Below are positions 1-11,174 of a stretch of 64,000 nucleotides of DNA, in pieces (the stretch's first letter is position 1; the number at the start of each line of letters is the position of its first letter). The position numbers were made by a program, and so were the translations under genes. The notes beneath the pieces are model-generated. The model made no database searches. It was not told the origin of the DNA and saw only the letters and a list, made by a program, of their open reading frames with translations. This DNA is from Dendrocalamus latiflorus. Taxonomy: Eukaryota; Streptophyta; Magnoliopsida; Poales; Poaceae. The DNA lies in the NCBI GenBank assembly GCA_017311315.1, contig CM029658.1, positions 27,142,629-27,206,628 of the forward strand, written 5' to 3'.

Positions 1-1479
1 CAGTAACTGACATCTAACATGATTACTCATCATATATGTTTCAATCTAACACTTTCAAACTGATTTCACATGTTTCAGAAGAAAGAAAAATATAAGGATA
101 CAGAACCCACTGCAATTGATCTCTTCAAGGACACACATTGCAGCAAGAAAATTGGTTTTAGTGAACCTGTGAAGAATGCTATCGTAAGTATTTGATTTCT
201 CTTTTTTTGCCTCTTAGACATGAATATATTGGAAACTACCCCCATAGTACAATATGAAAGACTAATTTAATTGTATATGATGCTAGGCTGCTATGGAAAC
301 TATTGTGGCTGAACCAGTTGAAGAAGGACAGCAGCCAAAGTCTTCTACTGAAGTGGTTACCAAAGTTTTGCCAAAGTCAAGTTTCCTTCGAAATATGGGT
401 CTGCAGTCTGCTACCAAGACAAGTGAAAGAGGTGCTGTTAGTGCGTAGGTGCAAGATCTCCAGGCTCAACTAGAGACGGAGAAGCAAGAATCTGCAGGAC
501 TTCGGGAAGAGGTTGGTATCTTGAAGGCGCAGGCAAAAGAATATGCACAAGAGATTGATAGTGTGAAGAAGGCACAATATGATACTCAACAGCTGGTTCG
601 TCAACTACTTAACTTTAATCAGAGTCAGGTGACTCCTCCTTGAAATTCCAGGGCCTGCTTGTGAGCATGAGCACATACAAGTTTATGCTGTATCCATCAC
701 TTTTCTTGTGATGTTAGAGCTGTTCTGGTTAGTTGCTTTAAAGTTAGGTGACTTTACTGTTTTATTTTTGTAATTGGAGTTTTGGTTGAACTTGTACTGT
801 TTCTTACTTGTGCTATTTGGTGAACTTATAGTATGGTCTGATGGGTCTAGTTTGGTTAAACTATGTTGCTGTTTCCAAATTTATGGTTGATGTATGAACT
901 CTCATCTTTGTATGTATGCAATGAATTGATAAAATGTATTGTTGTTTATTGCAGCAATTTTCAAATAGGTACGGTGAAACAGTTCTGGCTGCTAAAACCC
1001 AAATAATAAGGCCCATGAATTTATCCACGAATCAAAAAGCTCAATGGGTTTTAAATGGGCAAAAATCAGGCCTAAAGCCTATTTAAGAACAGGCTAAATT
1101 TTAGTCTAAACTAAATTTAAATGGGCCAAGCCCAATAATCTATGACGACGAAATTTGTCACGATATTCTTTACACGTCACTTGCCACGTCATCTGCCATG
1201 TCAACTTCGCCATGTCAGCGTCCATGTGGCAGCTCCCTAGGCAACGGTCCGTGACATTTTTCATGACAATCTGGAGCGTCATAGTTGATTGTGACGAAAA
1301 TGTACTGTCACTAAAACTATGATATTTTTTGTTGTTTCGTCATGGAAGGTGTTTAGAAACGCACCTTCTGTGACAGTAGCCTTTTCGTCACTGAGTCGTC
1401 ACAAATTGGGTACAGTGACAAAAAAACCACTATTTGTGACGATATTTAATTGTCATAGAAGGCCTGTTGTGTTGTAGTG
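1..1479 (+). mobile_element. CACTA (En/Spm) element, 3' part
   Basis: The left end lies outside the window. The right terminus reads as the reverse complement of CACTACAACACAACAGG and ends at 1479. About 340 bp before it is packed with short inverted copies of a GTGACGA/TCGTCAC motif, the subterminal binding-site pattern of CACTA elements. An accessory protein fragment (79-643) sits inside. The stretch 644-1139 is AT-rich 3' non-coding DNA without a gene. The 3-bp target duplication cannot be checked because the left end is missing. Confidence 0.85.
79..643 (+). pseudogene. Plant transposase accessory protein, C-terminal exons (Transposase_24 / Ptta type)
   Basis: Two exons are visible. Exon 79-183 lies between a TTTCAG acceptor and a GTAAGT donor, and exon 287-643 follows a GCTAG acceptor. 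The first exon (LFKDTHCSKKIGF region) matches the C-terminal part of the plant Ptta/En/Spm transposase family. The second ends in a heptad-rich coiled coil (LQAQLETEKQES region) with the usual glutamine-rich tail. A TAG at 446-448 interrupts exon 2 between these parts, so this copy is probably dead unless a further intron removes it. In the family this protein is encoded beside the TNP2 transposase and is thought to bind element ends. Confidence 0.75.
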
Positions 1480-2040
1480 AGTACTGCGCGTAATCTACAA
1501 CAACCTGCTACAGTACCGAGCACATGCTACAATAACCTGTTATAGTGTCGCGCAAATGCTATAGTACCTGCTACAGTGCCCGCGTAAAAAAACGTACACT
1601 GTGGTCGTTTCTGTTGAATATATCCATAATTTTTCTTTCATCTTTGAGACTAGTCTTTGATAATTGCATTAAGGATTATTCTTGGTATTAATTTACACCT
1701 GCTGAAATCTTATTTTTGTGCAAGGGAAAGCTAAATCTTAGTGCCAACCACAAAATAAAAAAAGAAAGAAAGAAGGCAGTCGACAAAAAAAGAGTCTCGG
1801 CAAAAACAAAAGTGACCGTTGGCCAAATTGGGGTTAGCTGATTCTAATTCATAATTTCAGCTTGTGTAGTCGACAAAAAAAAAGAGTCTCGGCAAAAACA
1901 AAGTGACCGTTGGCCAAATTGGGGTTAGGTAATCCTAATTCATAATTTCAGTTTGTGTATTTAATTTCTTTGAGCAATCTTGTGCCCTTACATTTATATT
2001 ATTGCAATTGGCTAGCATCTCTTCTAGTACTTGGTGCAAA
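1480..2040. other. Intergenic DNA between elements, with a 90-bp tandem duplication
   Basis: No gene is visible. 1480-1600 is low-complexity DNA with repeated CTACAGTACC/CTACAATAACC words. 1779-1868 and 1869-1957 are two tandem copies of a 90-bp unit beginning GTCGACAAAAAAA, differing by a few substitutions. Homology with the second gag block in this window starts just after 2040. Confidence 0.6.
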
Positions 2041-3975
2041 ACGAGCTATTTAATTCTCAATTTCAGATTGCTTCTATTTAGCACATTCCTTTGTTGGATC
2101 GAGTCACATTGATCTTTGCATGTGCGTTCATATATTTCACTTAAATCTTTTGGATCAGCACTTAGGCAAAGTATGCTAACTTGGATTATTACTTAACAAC
2201 ATCAAGAATTTCAGATTGCATAGGTTAATATTTTCTCTCCAAGCTCCACATATAATCCATTGTTATAACAGTGCTTGTGCAATTGAATTCACTTAATCTA
2301 CCACCTTGTGTTGTCTACCGTCACTAAACTGCGTGTAGCTCTTCAATTCCATCAAGGACGCATAAGAACTTCGGTTAGTAAAAGGTGAGGTTGAGTGAAT
2401 TTTACAAATAAAACTTTCCATATCTACATACATAGTTTTTCTTGTTGTTTATGCTAACCTTGGCAGGAAAAGAAGGAGAACAAGCATATGTGACCCAGGC
2501 GGACCTTGAGAAGCTCACGAATGATTTTAACACTTATTTGAATGACAACATGAGTATCTTGAGAAGCGAGATACTAGAGGAGCTTCACAAAGAACGGGGC
2601 CTAGTTGGCGTCCATGAAAGACTTCTTCAGCTTGACGAGACCGATAAGGAGAGGGCTGAACGGTTCACTAGAGAAGTTCAAGCAGATCGAGCCACTGCCA
2701 ATGCGGTTCAACCACCCTTTCCCAGGTGTTGGGGAGGTGTTTTGGGTGCTGACCATGGCCAATGGAGAGGCCGTGGCCGTGCCGCGCCCACAATGAGGAC
2801 TTCGACGATGACTTTTGGCTACACCACAATGACAACTACCAACGCCATGGCTGTCGTCATGATGACCCGCGCGTGGAGGAGTAATTTGGGAAACTCAAAT
2901 TCACTATTCCCAAATTTGAGGGTGTTTCTGATCCAGATGCCTACCTCACATGGGAGCTCAAGGTGGATAAAATCTTTCGGATGCACAATTATTCGGAGGA
3001 GAAGAAGCTACACATGGCATCACTTGAGTTTGATGGGTATGCATTGTTTTGGTGAGAACAAGTGTTGAACCAAAGAGAAGAGAGCGGAGAACCTCCAATT
3101 GCATCGTGGGTTGAAATGAAGCAAGAGCTAAGAGCACGCTTTATTCCTAACACTTATAAACGTGATCTTTTTTATAAACTTCAGAATTTGAGACATGGAG
3201 GTCGCTCGGTGAAGGAATACTATAAGGATATGGAGCAAGCTATGAATCGGACACATGTGCATGAAGATGAAGAGAAAACACTTGTGTGTTTTTTGTCTGG
3301 TCTAAACAAAAACATTAAACGCATTGTGCAATGTCAGCCCTACAATACTATTGTTGATTTAATGCATCAAGTGACCAATGTGGAGAAGCAGTTATTAGAA
3401 GATTTAAAACCAGCACCAAGGATAGCATCTTTCAACTTGAAAGCTCCATCATCATCCTCTAATGCCACCAAAGCACAATTCAGTTTGGGACGAGGTACAT
3501 TTTCAGCTAGTACTAATTCAAATACTAATGCTAGTTCTTTCTCAATTGCAAAAACAGCACCTACACCAAGTGAGAAGAAGGCTACTCCATCCCCTACATC
3601 CTCAATTGGGGCTACAACAAAGAGTAGAGAAATTCAATGCTTCAAGTGTTTGGGCGCGTGGACATAATTCTAGAGAGTGTCCCAACAACCGAGTTATGCT
3701 TGTGACGGAATATGGAGAATATAAATCCACAAGTGAAGATGAGGTTGAGCTTAGTCATGAAAAGGAGAGATATGAGGATGCATCGGATGACAATGAAGAG
3801 GTTGACGTGTTGAATTATGAAACGGGAGAAGCACTAGTAGTCACCAAAAATTTGAGCATGCTTGCACAAAAAGGAGATGCACATCCATAGTGATTCAACT
3901 TGTTTCAAACACATACCAAGGTAAACAACAAGGTAATTAAACTTATTATTGATGGTGGTAGTTGTCATAACTTGG
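2041..3975 (+). mobile_element. Ty3/gypsy gag-bearing fragment, copy A
   Basis: This is the 5' leader, gag and first bases of protease of a gypsy element, collinear with 32276-34169. The leader (2041-2459) has no ORF. Downstream of gag, the protease starts with an I-D-G-G-S-C sense motif near 3945 and is cut off at about 3972, where unrelated reverse-oriented LTR sequence begins. No integrase, reverse transcriptase or LTR pair of this element remains. Confidence 0.8.
2460..3972 (+). pseudogene. Gypsy Gag (retrotrans_gag + CCHC knuckle), broken, copy A
   Basis: Gag forms the retroviral-like particle and packages RNA. The retrotrans_gag core (FGKLKFTIPKFEG through LRARFIPNTYK) spans about 2886-3380, and a CCHC knuckle (C-F-K-C ... 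H-N-S-R-E-C) lies near 3638-3690. The start is lost: where copy B has ATG at 32693, this copy has TTG at 2460. There are in-frame stops near 2879 (AAA to TAA relative to B) and near 3055 (TGG to TGA). One extra base inside the knuckle shifts the frame, and copy B has the same extra base. The tail after the knuckle is acidic. Confidence 0.85.
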
Positions 3976-4009
3976 TGTTGGACCTGGATGTTTCAATCCA
4001 GAATCCCCT

Positions 4010-7000
4010 GTGAAAACACCGCACTATTCCTTGGATCAGTAGATAGTGCTCATACGTACATTGCTGCATCATTTCATACATCACATGAATCACAACAATT
4101 CATAATAATATTACATAACTGGGTTTGAATTACACTGCATCGGGCAACTGTTTTACATAAGGGCTGAATAGGCCAAATGTTTACACTACAAAAGAGCAGT
4201 AGCGGAAGCATAAACAAGGTAAGGCCATAATCCATAGGCAAGCGACTGGGGGTAAATGTGTGTTGTATGAATATTACCTAGACTTAGGAAATATTTATAG
4301 GCACACCACTCCATGGTCTAATTGCCTAGGACCCAAAACCGCAGAAGTCGTCCAAATTTTCGTCGTTGTTTCCTCCATCTGTGGTAGGGGTGTCTTCATA
4401 TGCGTAATGGTCCTGGTTCCCAGTTTCTTTTTTTAGTAAGGCGAGGATGAGCACAATCCATCGTGCTCTGCGAGCCAATACACAGGATGCAATAAATAAC
4501 ATGCATGTCTTATCAAAGGGAGGCTCGGGTTATTTGATTTGCCAGGAATTGCTTTTAAATATACTAATTAGAAATTGACTATGACCTAGCATTTTGAACT
4601 GAAGCATAACGTGTGTAAAAGAATGCTTTACTATTAATGATCCAGAGACCATCCACCATTACATGGTCTTTGCACCGTATGCTAGAACTTCAGCGTTATA
4701 GCCGCTTACATTAACACTGGGGCAACACCCAGGGCAACACCAATCAAGGCTCTCCATTGCCCTCTACTTTTCCCATTCCACCCATAAAGTTTTTGAAATA
4801 GAACTATATCTAGTTAAGTTCCCATGTCCGTCCTTGACCGTGGGCACGGCTATTCGAATAATTTTCACTCTGCAGAGTTTGTACACTTTACCCACAAGAG
4901 ATAGTCTGCTCATTGCCCCACACGATTCCTTAGTCGTGCAGTTGAGTAAACCATCACAGCAACCGTTCAAAATACCTCGCCTCTTCCATAATCTCACCCT
5001 TATGGGCTTAGCCTGCATGCGACAGGTCTCATAAGTCGTGCGGGATGTTCTTCTCCCAGTCAGCTAGCAGCTGGCTATCCACACTGCTAACCGCTGCAGA
5101 AAACTTCACCCTCTATGAGTGCCCCATTCAAGCCATCACACAAACCGCCACTTGCACTACCTCACCTCCTCCACCGATGATGATGACTTTAAGGTCTGGT
5201 AAATCTACTAAGCCAAGTTGTAATTTACAGACTTATGGTTGTACTTGTTTTACACAGGAGGTCATGACAAGATTCAGTCCTTATGGTTATCTGGGCGGTT
5301 CTACCACTAACCACACTCTCGTGCACCACTGCACCATACCCTTGAACCATCCGCCCAGATAGATAAGCAGTTTTGAGATTTTTGGGAGCATAAAATAACC
5401 GTGCCAACATATACCATTCATTTCCACATGACTCCCCAAACCAATTTCTCATGATTAAAAGTGATGCTTTGGGGCATTTTGATGCCCCCGAATGTCTAAG
5501 CAAAACTAAGCATGGCATATAAATACGGACTTATTTTTGAAAGATTACCATTATAGTTTTGCTAGGGTGACAAAGCTCACATACTCGAATATTCCAAAGG
5601 AGTGTATTACTAACAAACTCATTAATGGGTATGAAACTAGGATATTGAAATCAAGCATATATTTAGCACATAAAATAACAGCACGCAGTTTGATAATTTA
5701 AACAAAAGTAAATTGCAAAAAATGTAGGTTCAATATGATCAAAATATTGACTCGCCTTGGTCACAGTGAACTTGGTCTTGATCGTCTAGAGCTGCTTCAG
5801 CTTACTCCTCTTGAGCCTCGTATGCTATTTTTACGTGCGCAAAAATTTGAATAAAAATCAGCAAACCAAATAACACTCACAAGAAAATTCAATTGAACTC
5901 AAAACTCATGATTTTGGTTCCATTGGTTAGATTTTGATTTTAGACGAATTTAGAAATTTCTTACACTTAATTCGGAGTTAAAATGAATTAGTTATGATCA
6001 TTTGAAGTTTAAACATAAGTCAATTATATGTAATATAGCCTCTAATTAAATTTGAGTATTATAGTCTAAATATTAGTGGCTTAATACTCAAGTCATTTGA
6101 TAGTCGAAAAAGGATTCTCATAATTGCTAGGGCATAGAGATAATGGTTATGGTTTAAACCATGTAGTGGTTAGTCCTATAACATTTACTGATATGTAACG
6201 ACTTATGATTTATTATTTAGGCAATCTTCATTTACTAAATCATCATTTCATGAGAGCACAAACCGAAACAAGATTTTTACTCAATTTCTCAATATGCCTT
6301 TAATTAATAATTAAACTTTAAAATAATATTCAAGGCACATTAGCCGCTAATATATGATGATTAATCCAAGATTAAATATTTAATAAGCTCTTTTATGTCC
6401 TGATCAATTTTAGTATCTTTTATGGATTAATTTCCAATTTTTCTTGATTTTTCTTAATTAAAATGGGCTAAGAAAAATTAAAACATAAATATTGTAGAAC
6501 GTGGAATCAAACCCGGTCTGCGTGCTGAACGCTCGCCTGGTTAACCAGCTGAGCGTGCGCTCTTTGATGACTTACCGAAGGGGGAGAAATAGAAGAGTAG
6601 AGGGCTAGGTGGCTAGAACAGAGGAAGCTCATGGCGGCGTACGGCCGACTGCGTTGCCGGCGAGGGGCGGCCGAGGAGGCGCCGGCGGTGGCCAAAATAG
6701 AACCCTGACGCTGAATAGAAGCCAAGGGGAGAACTGGCGTGAACCGGGGAACTTCGAGGCAGGACGGCGATGTGTGGCGGCGGCGGGCTGGGGAGGAGCT
6801 TGGTACGGCGGAGTATAGGCAAGGAGGAGCCCGACTGAGCATGGAAATGACTTCGCCTTGCTCCAAGGACACTTCGGGGGAAAGGAATCGGACCGGTGTG
6901 GCTTCAGTCGGTGGTGCGCTCGTCGGCCGGTTTTGGGGAAGAAGAGGTGGCTGGTGAAGCTAGGGGCTCGGGAATGCAGATTGGCTGGGGTGGCGGGTGA

Positions 7001-7962
7001 AGCGGAGTGTGGTGGTGCTGCTGGGAGCATCGGCGAGTATTTATAGCCAGAAAAAGTCGGGCGATGTTGTGCCCGGTGCAGTGCTGAGCTCGACGGCGGC
7101 ATGGCTACAGCTCGGGCGACGGAATGGGTGGCCAAGCGTGACGTGAGCTGACTGGTCCTGGTGACACGACGGCGCCTTTGGCCGACGCAAGCGGCACGGC
7201 GCGGCGGTTGTGCGTCTCTCGGCTATGCCGTGGGGAAGATGGGACGACCGATGCGATGGTGGCCTAGCATTGACGTAGGAGCAAGGTTTCGACGGGACGG
7301 GTGGTGGGTCTCGGTGACGTGTGCTCGGAGGCGCCAGTGACCGTCGGTCTGAAGGGGGCGCCACGGTGAGGCGGGCTGCGGCGACAGCCTGGCGAGGCGA
7401 GGGGAGCGTCGGCCTTGGCCAAGTGTAGCGAGGGGGTGGGGGAGGAAGAAGGGAAGCGGGCCAGCCTGGGCTGGGCTGGTTGGCCAGGCCAAAAGGTCCG
7501 TCCCCCACCCCTCTCTCTCTCTTTTTATATTTACATGTCTTTTCTTATGTATATTTATATATGTATATTCTTGTGTTGGTTTATTTCTTTGCCTCTATTT
7601 CTTCATTATTATCATTATTAGGTTATTTATTTATTTATTTATCTATTTATTATTATGGTGTATATATATACATATTTATTTACCCCATACCACTATTATT
7701 ACTATTATTAACCCCAAGTAAAAATTCAGGTTTGATTTGATCATCTTTTCAGATTTGATTTCAAATTCTAAATTTCTATTATTTTCACTTTTCCTTCTTG
7801 GCTTTCCATTAGTTTTATTTTTCATAATTTCTTCAATTATTGGAATACTCAACCAAATTCAAAGCAACACCATTAAAATCCAAACATCGAGAAAATATTT
7901 TTCAACATAATACAAGGGCTACTGCTACACATATCTAAATTCAAAATTTTTGGGATGTTACA
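4010..7962 (-). repeat. Large gypsy LTR, reverse orientation (copy A)
   Basis: Read on the minus strand it begins TGTAACATCCC at 7962 and probably ends GGTGTTTTCACA at about 4010, giving an LTR of nearly 4 kb. The length and the start suit the Tekay/chromovirus group of grass gypsy elements. A TATA box (minus strand, about 7034-7042) is followed by a CT-rich leader, consistent with a U3/R promoter. A purine-rich tract (rc of 7963-7975) lies just outside the start, as expected for a 3' LTR. The left boundary is not certain: about 35 bp between 3975 and 4010 are unassigned. Confidence 0.6.
6497..6562 (-). other. tRNA-like relic inside the gypsy LTR (copy A)
   Basis: The minus strand carries an A-box-like GCTCAGCTGGTTAACC and a B-box-like GGGTTTGATTCC with tRNA spacing. 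A GAGCG/CGTTC pair closes the ends. The T-stem is imperfect and the anticodon arm is only loosely tRNA-like, so this is not a functional tRNA gene. The homologous block at 35766-35831 keeps a canonical B box. Confidence 0.45.
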
Positions 7963-7975
7963 AACCTACCCCCTT

Positions 7976-8163
7976 AAAAAGAATCTCGACCCCCAGATTC
8001 AGCTTAATTTGAGAACAAGTAGGGATAGTCTCTCTTCTCAGTTGATCTTCATGTTCCCAGGTGGCTTCCTTTTTAGTGTGATTATTCCACTGTACCCTAC
8101 ATAAGCGGATGGTCTGGGTCCTTGTCTTCTTTTCTACAGTGTCTAAAATCTTGATGGGGTGCT
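7976..8163 (-). pseudogene. Gypsy polyprotein C-terminus (chromovirus type), truncated
   Basis: On the minus strand the frame reads EHPIKILDTVEKKTR and RVQWNNHTKKEATWE, the conserved pol tail of Tekay/Retrosat-type gypsy elements. The original end (acidic-aromatic D-Y-P-Y-L-F-S-N then stop) is in another frame, so a small indel precedes it. Upstream (higher coordinates) the coding sequence stops abruptly at 8163, where the tandem array begins. The polypurine tract and the 3' LTR follow in the expected order. Confidence 0.75.
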
Positions 8164-8273
8164 CCCAAATCAAGAATTCTCAGATAAATGCCAAAATATC
8201 GAATAACACTGAACGTAATGGAAAGATTTTAAATATTATTTTTTTCCACGATTCCCAAATTTGGGATGTTACA
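8164..8273 (-). repeat. 110-bp LTR remnant at the left edge of the array
   Basis: This is the first 110 bp of the same LTR (minus-strand start at 8273, then GATGG). It is fused at 8163/8164 to the pol tail of a different gypsy element. Confidence 0.6.
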
Positions 8274-8302
8274 GATGGTGATGGTAAGATTGAAAACAGA
8301 TT

Positions 8303-8809
8303 GTGGGGGATACCTTGCCGGATGATGTTTGGGTCGATGTGGGTAGAACCGAGGTTCGGTCTTCCCTGAGGCTTGTGGTTGTATCGGTTGTTCTTTGCTT
8401 GGCTATTGCGCTGCTCGCTTGCTCTCCTCCTCCTACGGCTTCACTAGCTCCTCCTCCTCTTGGCGCCGCTTCCCCTCGTCTACCCCGGTCACAGAGCTTC
8501 ACTCCATGCTTCTTCTTCTCGGCAATGGCTCGAATTTGGGGGAAGAAAGGGGCTACTGGGATGTTGTTTGCCAGCTATGGTTCAGTTCTGGTTGTGCTGG
8601 CTGCACTTGTGGGTGAAAATGGATACTCTCTCTCCCTCTATGGTCACTCACTTGGCCATATCCCCACACTCTGTGCCGAGATTGTGCCGGGGGATTTTTA
8701 CCTCAATAGTGGGGGTGGCTCTAGTATGGGTTGGTTGGTAGTGAAAAAGGAATTTGGAATGGATCCGGGTTTGTTTCTAATGCCGGATGAGGAAACCCTA
8801 TGGTTCTGA
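8303..8809 (+). CDS. Unrecognised 168-residue ORF (unit 1)
   Basis: I do not recognise this protein. It has one hydrophobic segment (about residues 24-40) followed by a proline/serine-rich stretch and no domain I can name. It lies tail-to-tail with the peptide gene, about 1 kb away. It may be a chance ORF in a captured gene fragment: the sequence after its stop is AT-rich with TGTAATTAA-type motifs like a plant 3' UTR. Conservation among the three units is not evidence of selection because the units are nearly identical everywhere. Confidence 0.25.
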   Translation: MGDTLPDDVWVDVGRTEVRSSLRLVVVSVVLCLAIALLACSPPPTASLAPPPLGAASPRLPRSQSFTPCFFFSAMARIWGKKGATGMLFASYGSVLVVLAALVGENGYSLSLYGHSLGHIPTLCAEIVPGDFYLNSGGGSSMGWLVVKKEFGMDPGLFLMPDEETLWF

Positions 8810-9787
8810 GAGGTGCCGATAGGCCCAAGACTATCTGGTATCTCAGTGAAGGAATGGCCCATATTCTTAACCTAACGACGGTTCTGATGGCAATTTAACT
8901 TTCATTTAATTAGTTTGTTCGCGATTTTTGGTATCTTGTTATTGGTTTTCTTGTAATTAATACCGCCAGTCACTCCAGCTTGCACACGATTGAAGGTTCA
9001 GAACTATTTAATTGTAATTGTGTATGCAATGACCTCAATTGTATCGTTGTATTCATTGTATGTATGGAAGTGAATGTTATATAAATGTACTTTAATTTGT
9101 TGTATGTTGTAATTAAATTAATTCTCTTTACTTTATCATCTTTTGCTTCACTAAATTGTTGTAGATTTTAGTAATTGAAATGGCTGCGATGTCTTTGTTA
9201 ATTACGCGGTTAATTTTGGGTTTAAATCATGATGTTAGCAACTACAGCTAGATAAGAAACACGAGGTGTCACAGTCTCACTCAAACCGCGAGCTGCCACG
9301 CCTCCCCTGAGTCTCCGCAGCTGCTGCCGGTGGTGCCAGCCGGCCGGCCGCCGGCGCCATTGCACGCTGCCGTTCGCCAAAATATGCTGCCAAAGAACGA
9401 TGGTGCACACATGCATAGCCCACGTACAGATGACTCGATTGACGTCAGCTTGTGCATGCATAGAGCACAGATGGACATGCCCACGCAAAAGTTCAGGTTA
9501 CCTCGTACTCCTCATGCATACACATCGGAGTTAGACGATAGCCACGTACTGACATGACAACTTGAAGAAACTAGAAGGGAATATTAATATTGACCATATT
9601 GATTGAGTTATTATTACGTGATGCGTCGACAGGGAAAATACTTATACCACTAACATATGATAACCGAAAGGGAAGGGAAATACAGTTACTCGTACAACAA
9701 CAAATTAAACCCAACTAATCGGCGTGTACACAACAGTTGAAATCAGATGGAGATATATGGTGCAGAAAGCGTAGGCATGCATGCAGC

Positions 9788-10051
9788 TCAGTACTTGCAT
9801 TTGCCGAAGCAAATCCCGAAGCAGTACCCCGGGTTGGCCGGGATGTAGACGCACTGCACGTAACAAGCGTGGAAGCAGACGACGTTGAAGGCGTTGGTGG
9901 AGCAGCCGGCCGGGGCCCCAACCCCAAGAAGGCTCCGTCCTTTGACGAGTCCGTCCGCCGCCGCCGCCGCCGGCGTAGCCATCAGCAGTTGTCCGGCGAA
10001 CAGGGCCAGCATGGAAACGGCGAACATCTTAATCGCGGCGCTGGAAGCCAT
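9788..10051 (-). CDS. Small secreted cysteine-rich peptide (unit 1)
   Basis: The 87-residue product starts with a strong signal peptide (basic start, hydrophobic core FAVSMLALFAG, Ala-rich cleavage region near residue 32). A short linker follows, then a cysteine-rich tail from residue 50 with the pattern C-X8-C-X3-C-X3-C-X9-C-X3-C-X3-C. The PGYCFGIC stretch fits the GXCX3C gamma-core of defensin-like peptides, and paired CX3C motifs also recall alpha-hairpinins. Seven cysteines match neither family exactly. A secreted role in defence or signalling is an inference. It is a single exon; the ATG context and a TATA box about 120 bp upstream support this start. Confidence 0.8.
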   Translation of the reverse strand: MASSAAIKMFAVSMLALFAGQLLMATPAAAAADGLVKGRSLLGVGAPAGCSTNAFNVVCFHACYVQCVYIPANPGYCFGICFGKCKY

Positions 10052-10169
10052 TGCTAGAGATAGCGACGCGGCTGGAAGTTAGCTAGTTATGGATTTGTCA
10101 AATCGTGGAATTACACTGCAAGTGTTTGCTGCTGGCTTGCGGTGACATCGTGTGCTGCAGCATGGCCCC

Positions 10170-10177
10170 TATTTATA
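10170..10177 (-). promoter_or_regulatory. TATA box of the peptide gene (unit 1)
   Basis: TATAAATA on the minus strand, about 120 bp upstream of the peptide ATG. This would place transcription start near 10140 and give a 5' UTR of about 90 bp. Confidence 0.65.
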
Positions 10178-11174
10178 GGCCGATCGAGCGGGCGAGTGTG
10201 GAGGGAGTGATTAATTAGTCCTCCGTTTCTCGCGTGATATACATATACTAGATAGGTAGTTGACTTGAGTGTATATCTTAGTTTGATTCTTATAATGAGG
10301 TAACATGCATGCATTGGACGGATCTTGCTAATTAGCTTCTTCGCTGTCATCGAGAAAATCTCATGCTATAATATTTGCACAACCAATAGATAATCCCAGT
10401 GATGTGACACGCGCTGAGTTTGAAATGAAGCATCGGAAAGATACTACGCAAGTTTCGGTAGAAAAACAGTAGTGTTAAAGGTTATACAATTAAATTAAGG
10501 AGTCCACGAGAGCTTCGTGATCACCGATTAATTGTTTAGGATCTAAATAAAGAGAAGATCTCGTGCCTTACCATGCATCATGCAGTTGGCACTATCTATT
10601 CGATCGCACGCATGGTTGGCAGAATTTGACCACCACCGGCCGGCCCGTACATTTTCTCGAATTTTTCATTAATTCCATTCGTTCTATTGTATCTGTCCTT
10701 AATTTTGAGGCGCTTGATCACCAAAAATGTCTCTTTTGGCCTCCGTTAGTTCGTATCCTTCCGGCCCACACATATAGAACACAAGAATTTCAAACGAATT
10801 TTGCATGAATATGGTATAATTGCCAAGTCAAACAGAGACCAAATTCAAATATTTTTTTATATTCAGAAAGAGCATGATTTTATAAAAATTTAGATCAAAA
10901 ATCACTTAATTTGGAGTTCATATGTAAATGTTAAGAGCTTCGAATTTTGTTTGGTTTGAAAAATAGTGGAAAAAGAAAAGAGACGTTGGCTGTGGGCCCG
11001 TACGTCATAATTTTCCATTTTTAAGAATTTCCGAAAATCAGTGCTCACAGGTGAGGTCTAGGTGCCATATTCTCAGATTGGAATGAGTCTTAACATGAAC
11101 CTTACTGCTGGGGGTGACTTGTCATACACGCCGTGTTTGTCCTCTTCATTCAAATGTGGGGGAGGAGAGGATGG

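Noticed and set aside
6497..6562. Functional tRNA gene
   Set aside because: A and B boxes are recognisable but stems mispair and the anticodon arm is poor; kept only as a tRNA-like relic.
6507..7508. Overlapping Arg/Pro-rich ORFs (and their copies near 35770-36490)
   Set aside because: They lie in the GC-rich leader part of a gypsy LTR and repeat in the second LTR copy.
9222..9557. Overlapping ORFs on both strands in each tandem unit (also near 13865 and 18508)
   Set aside because: No signal, domain or codon pattern; the peptide gene nearby has a far better case.
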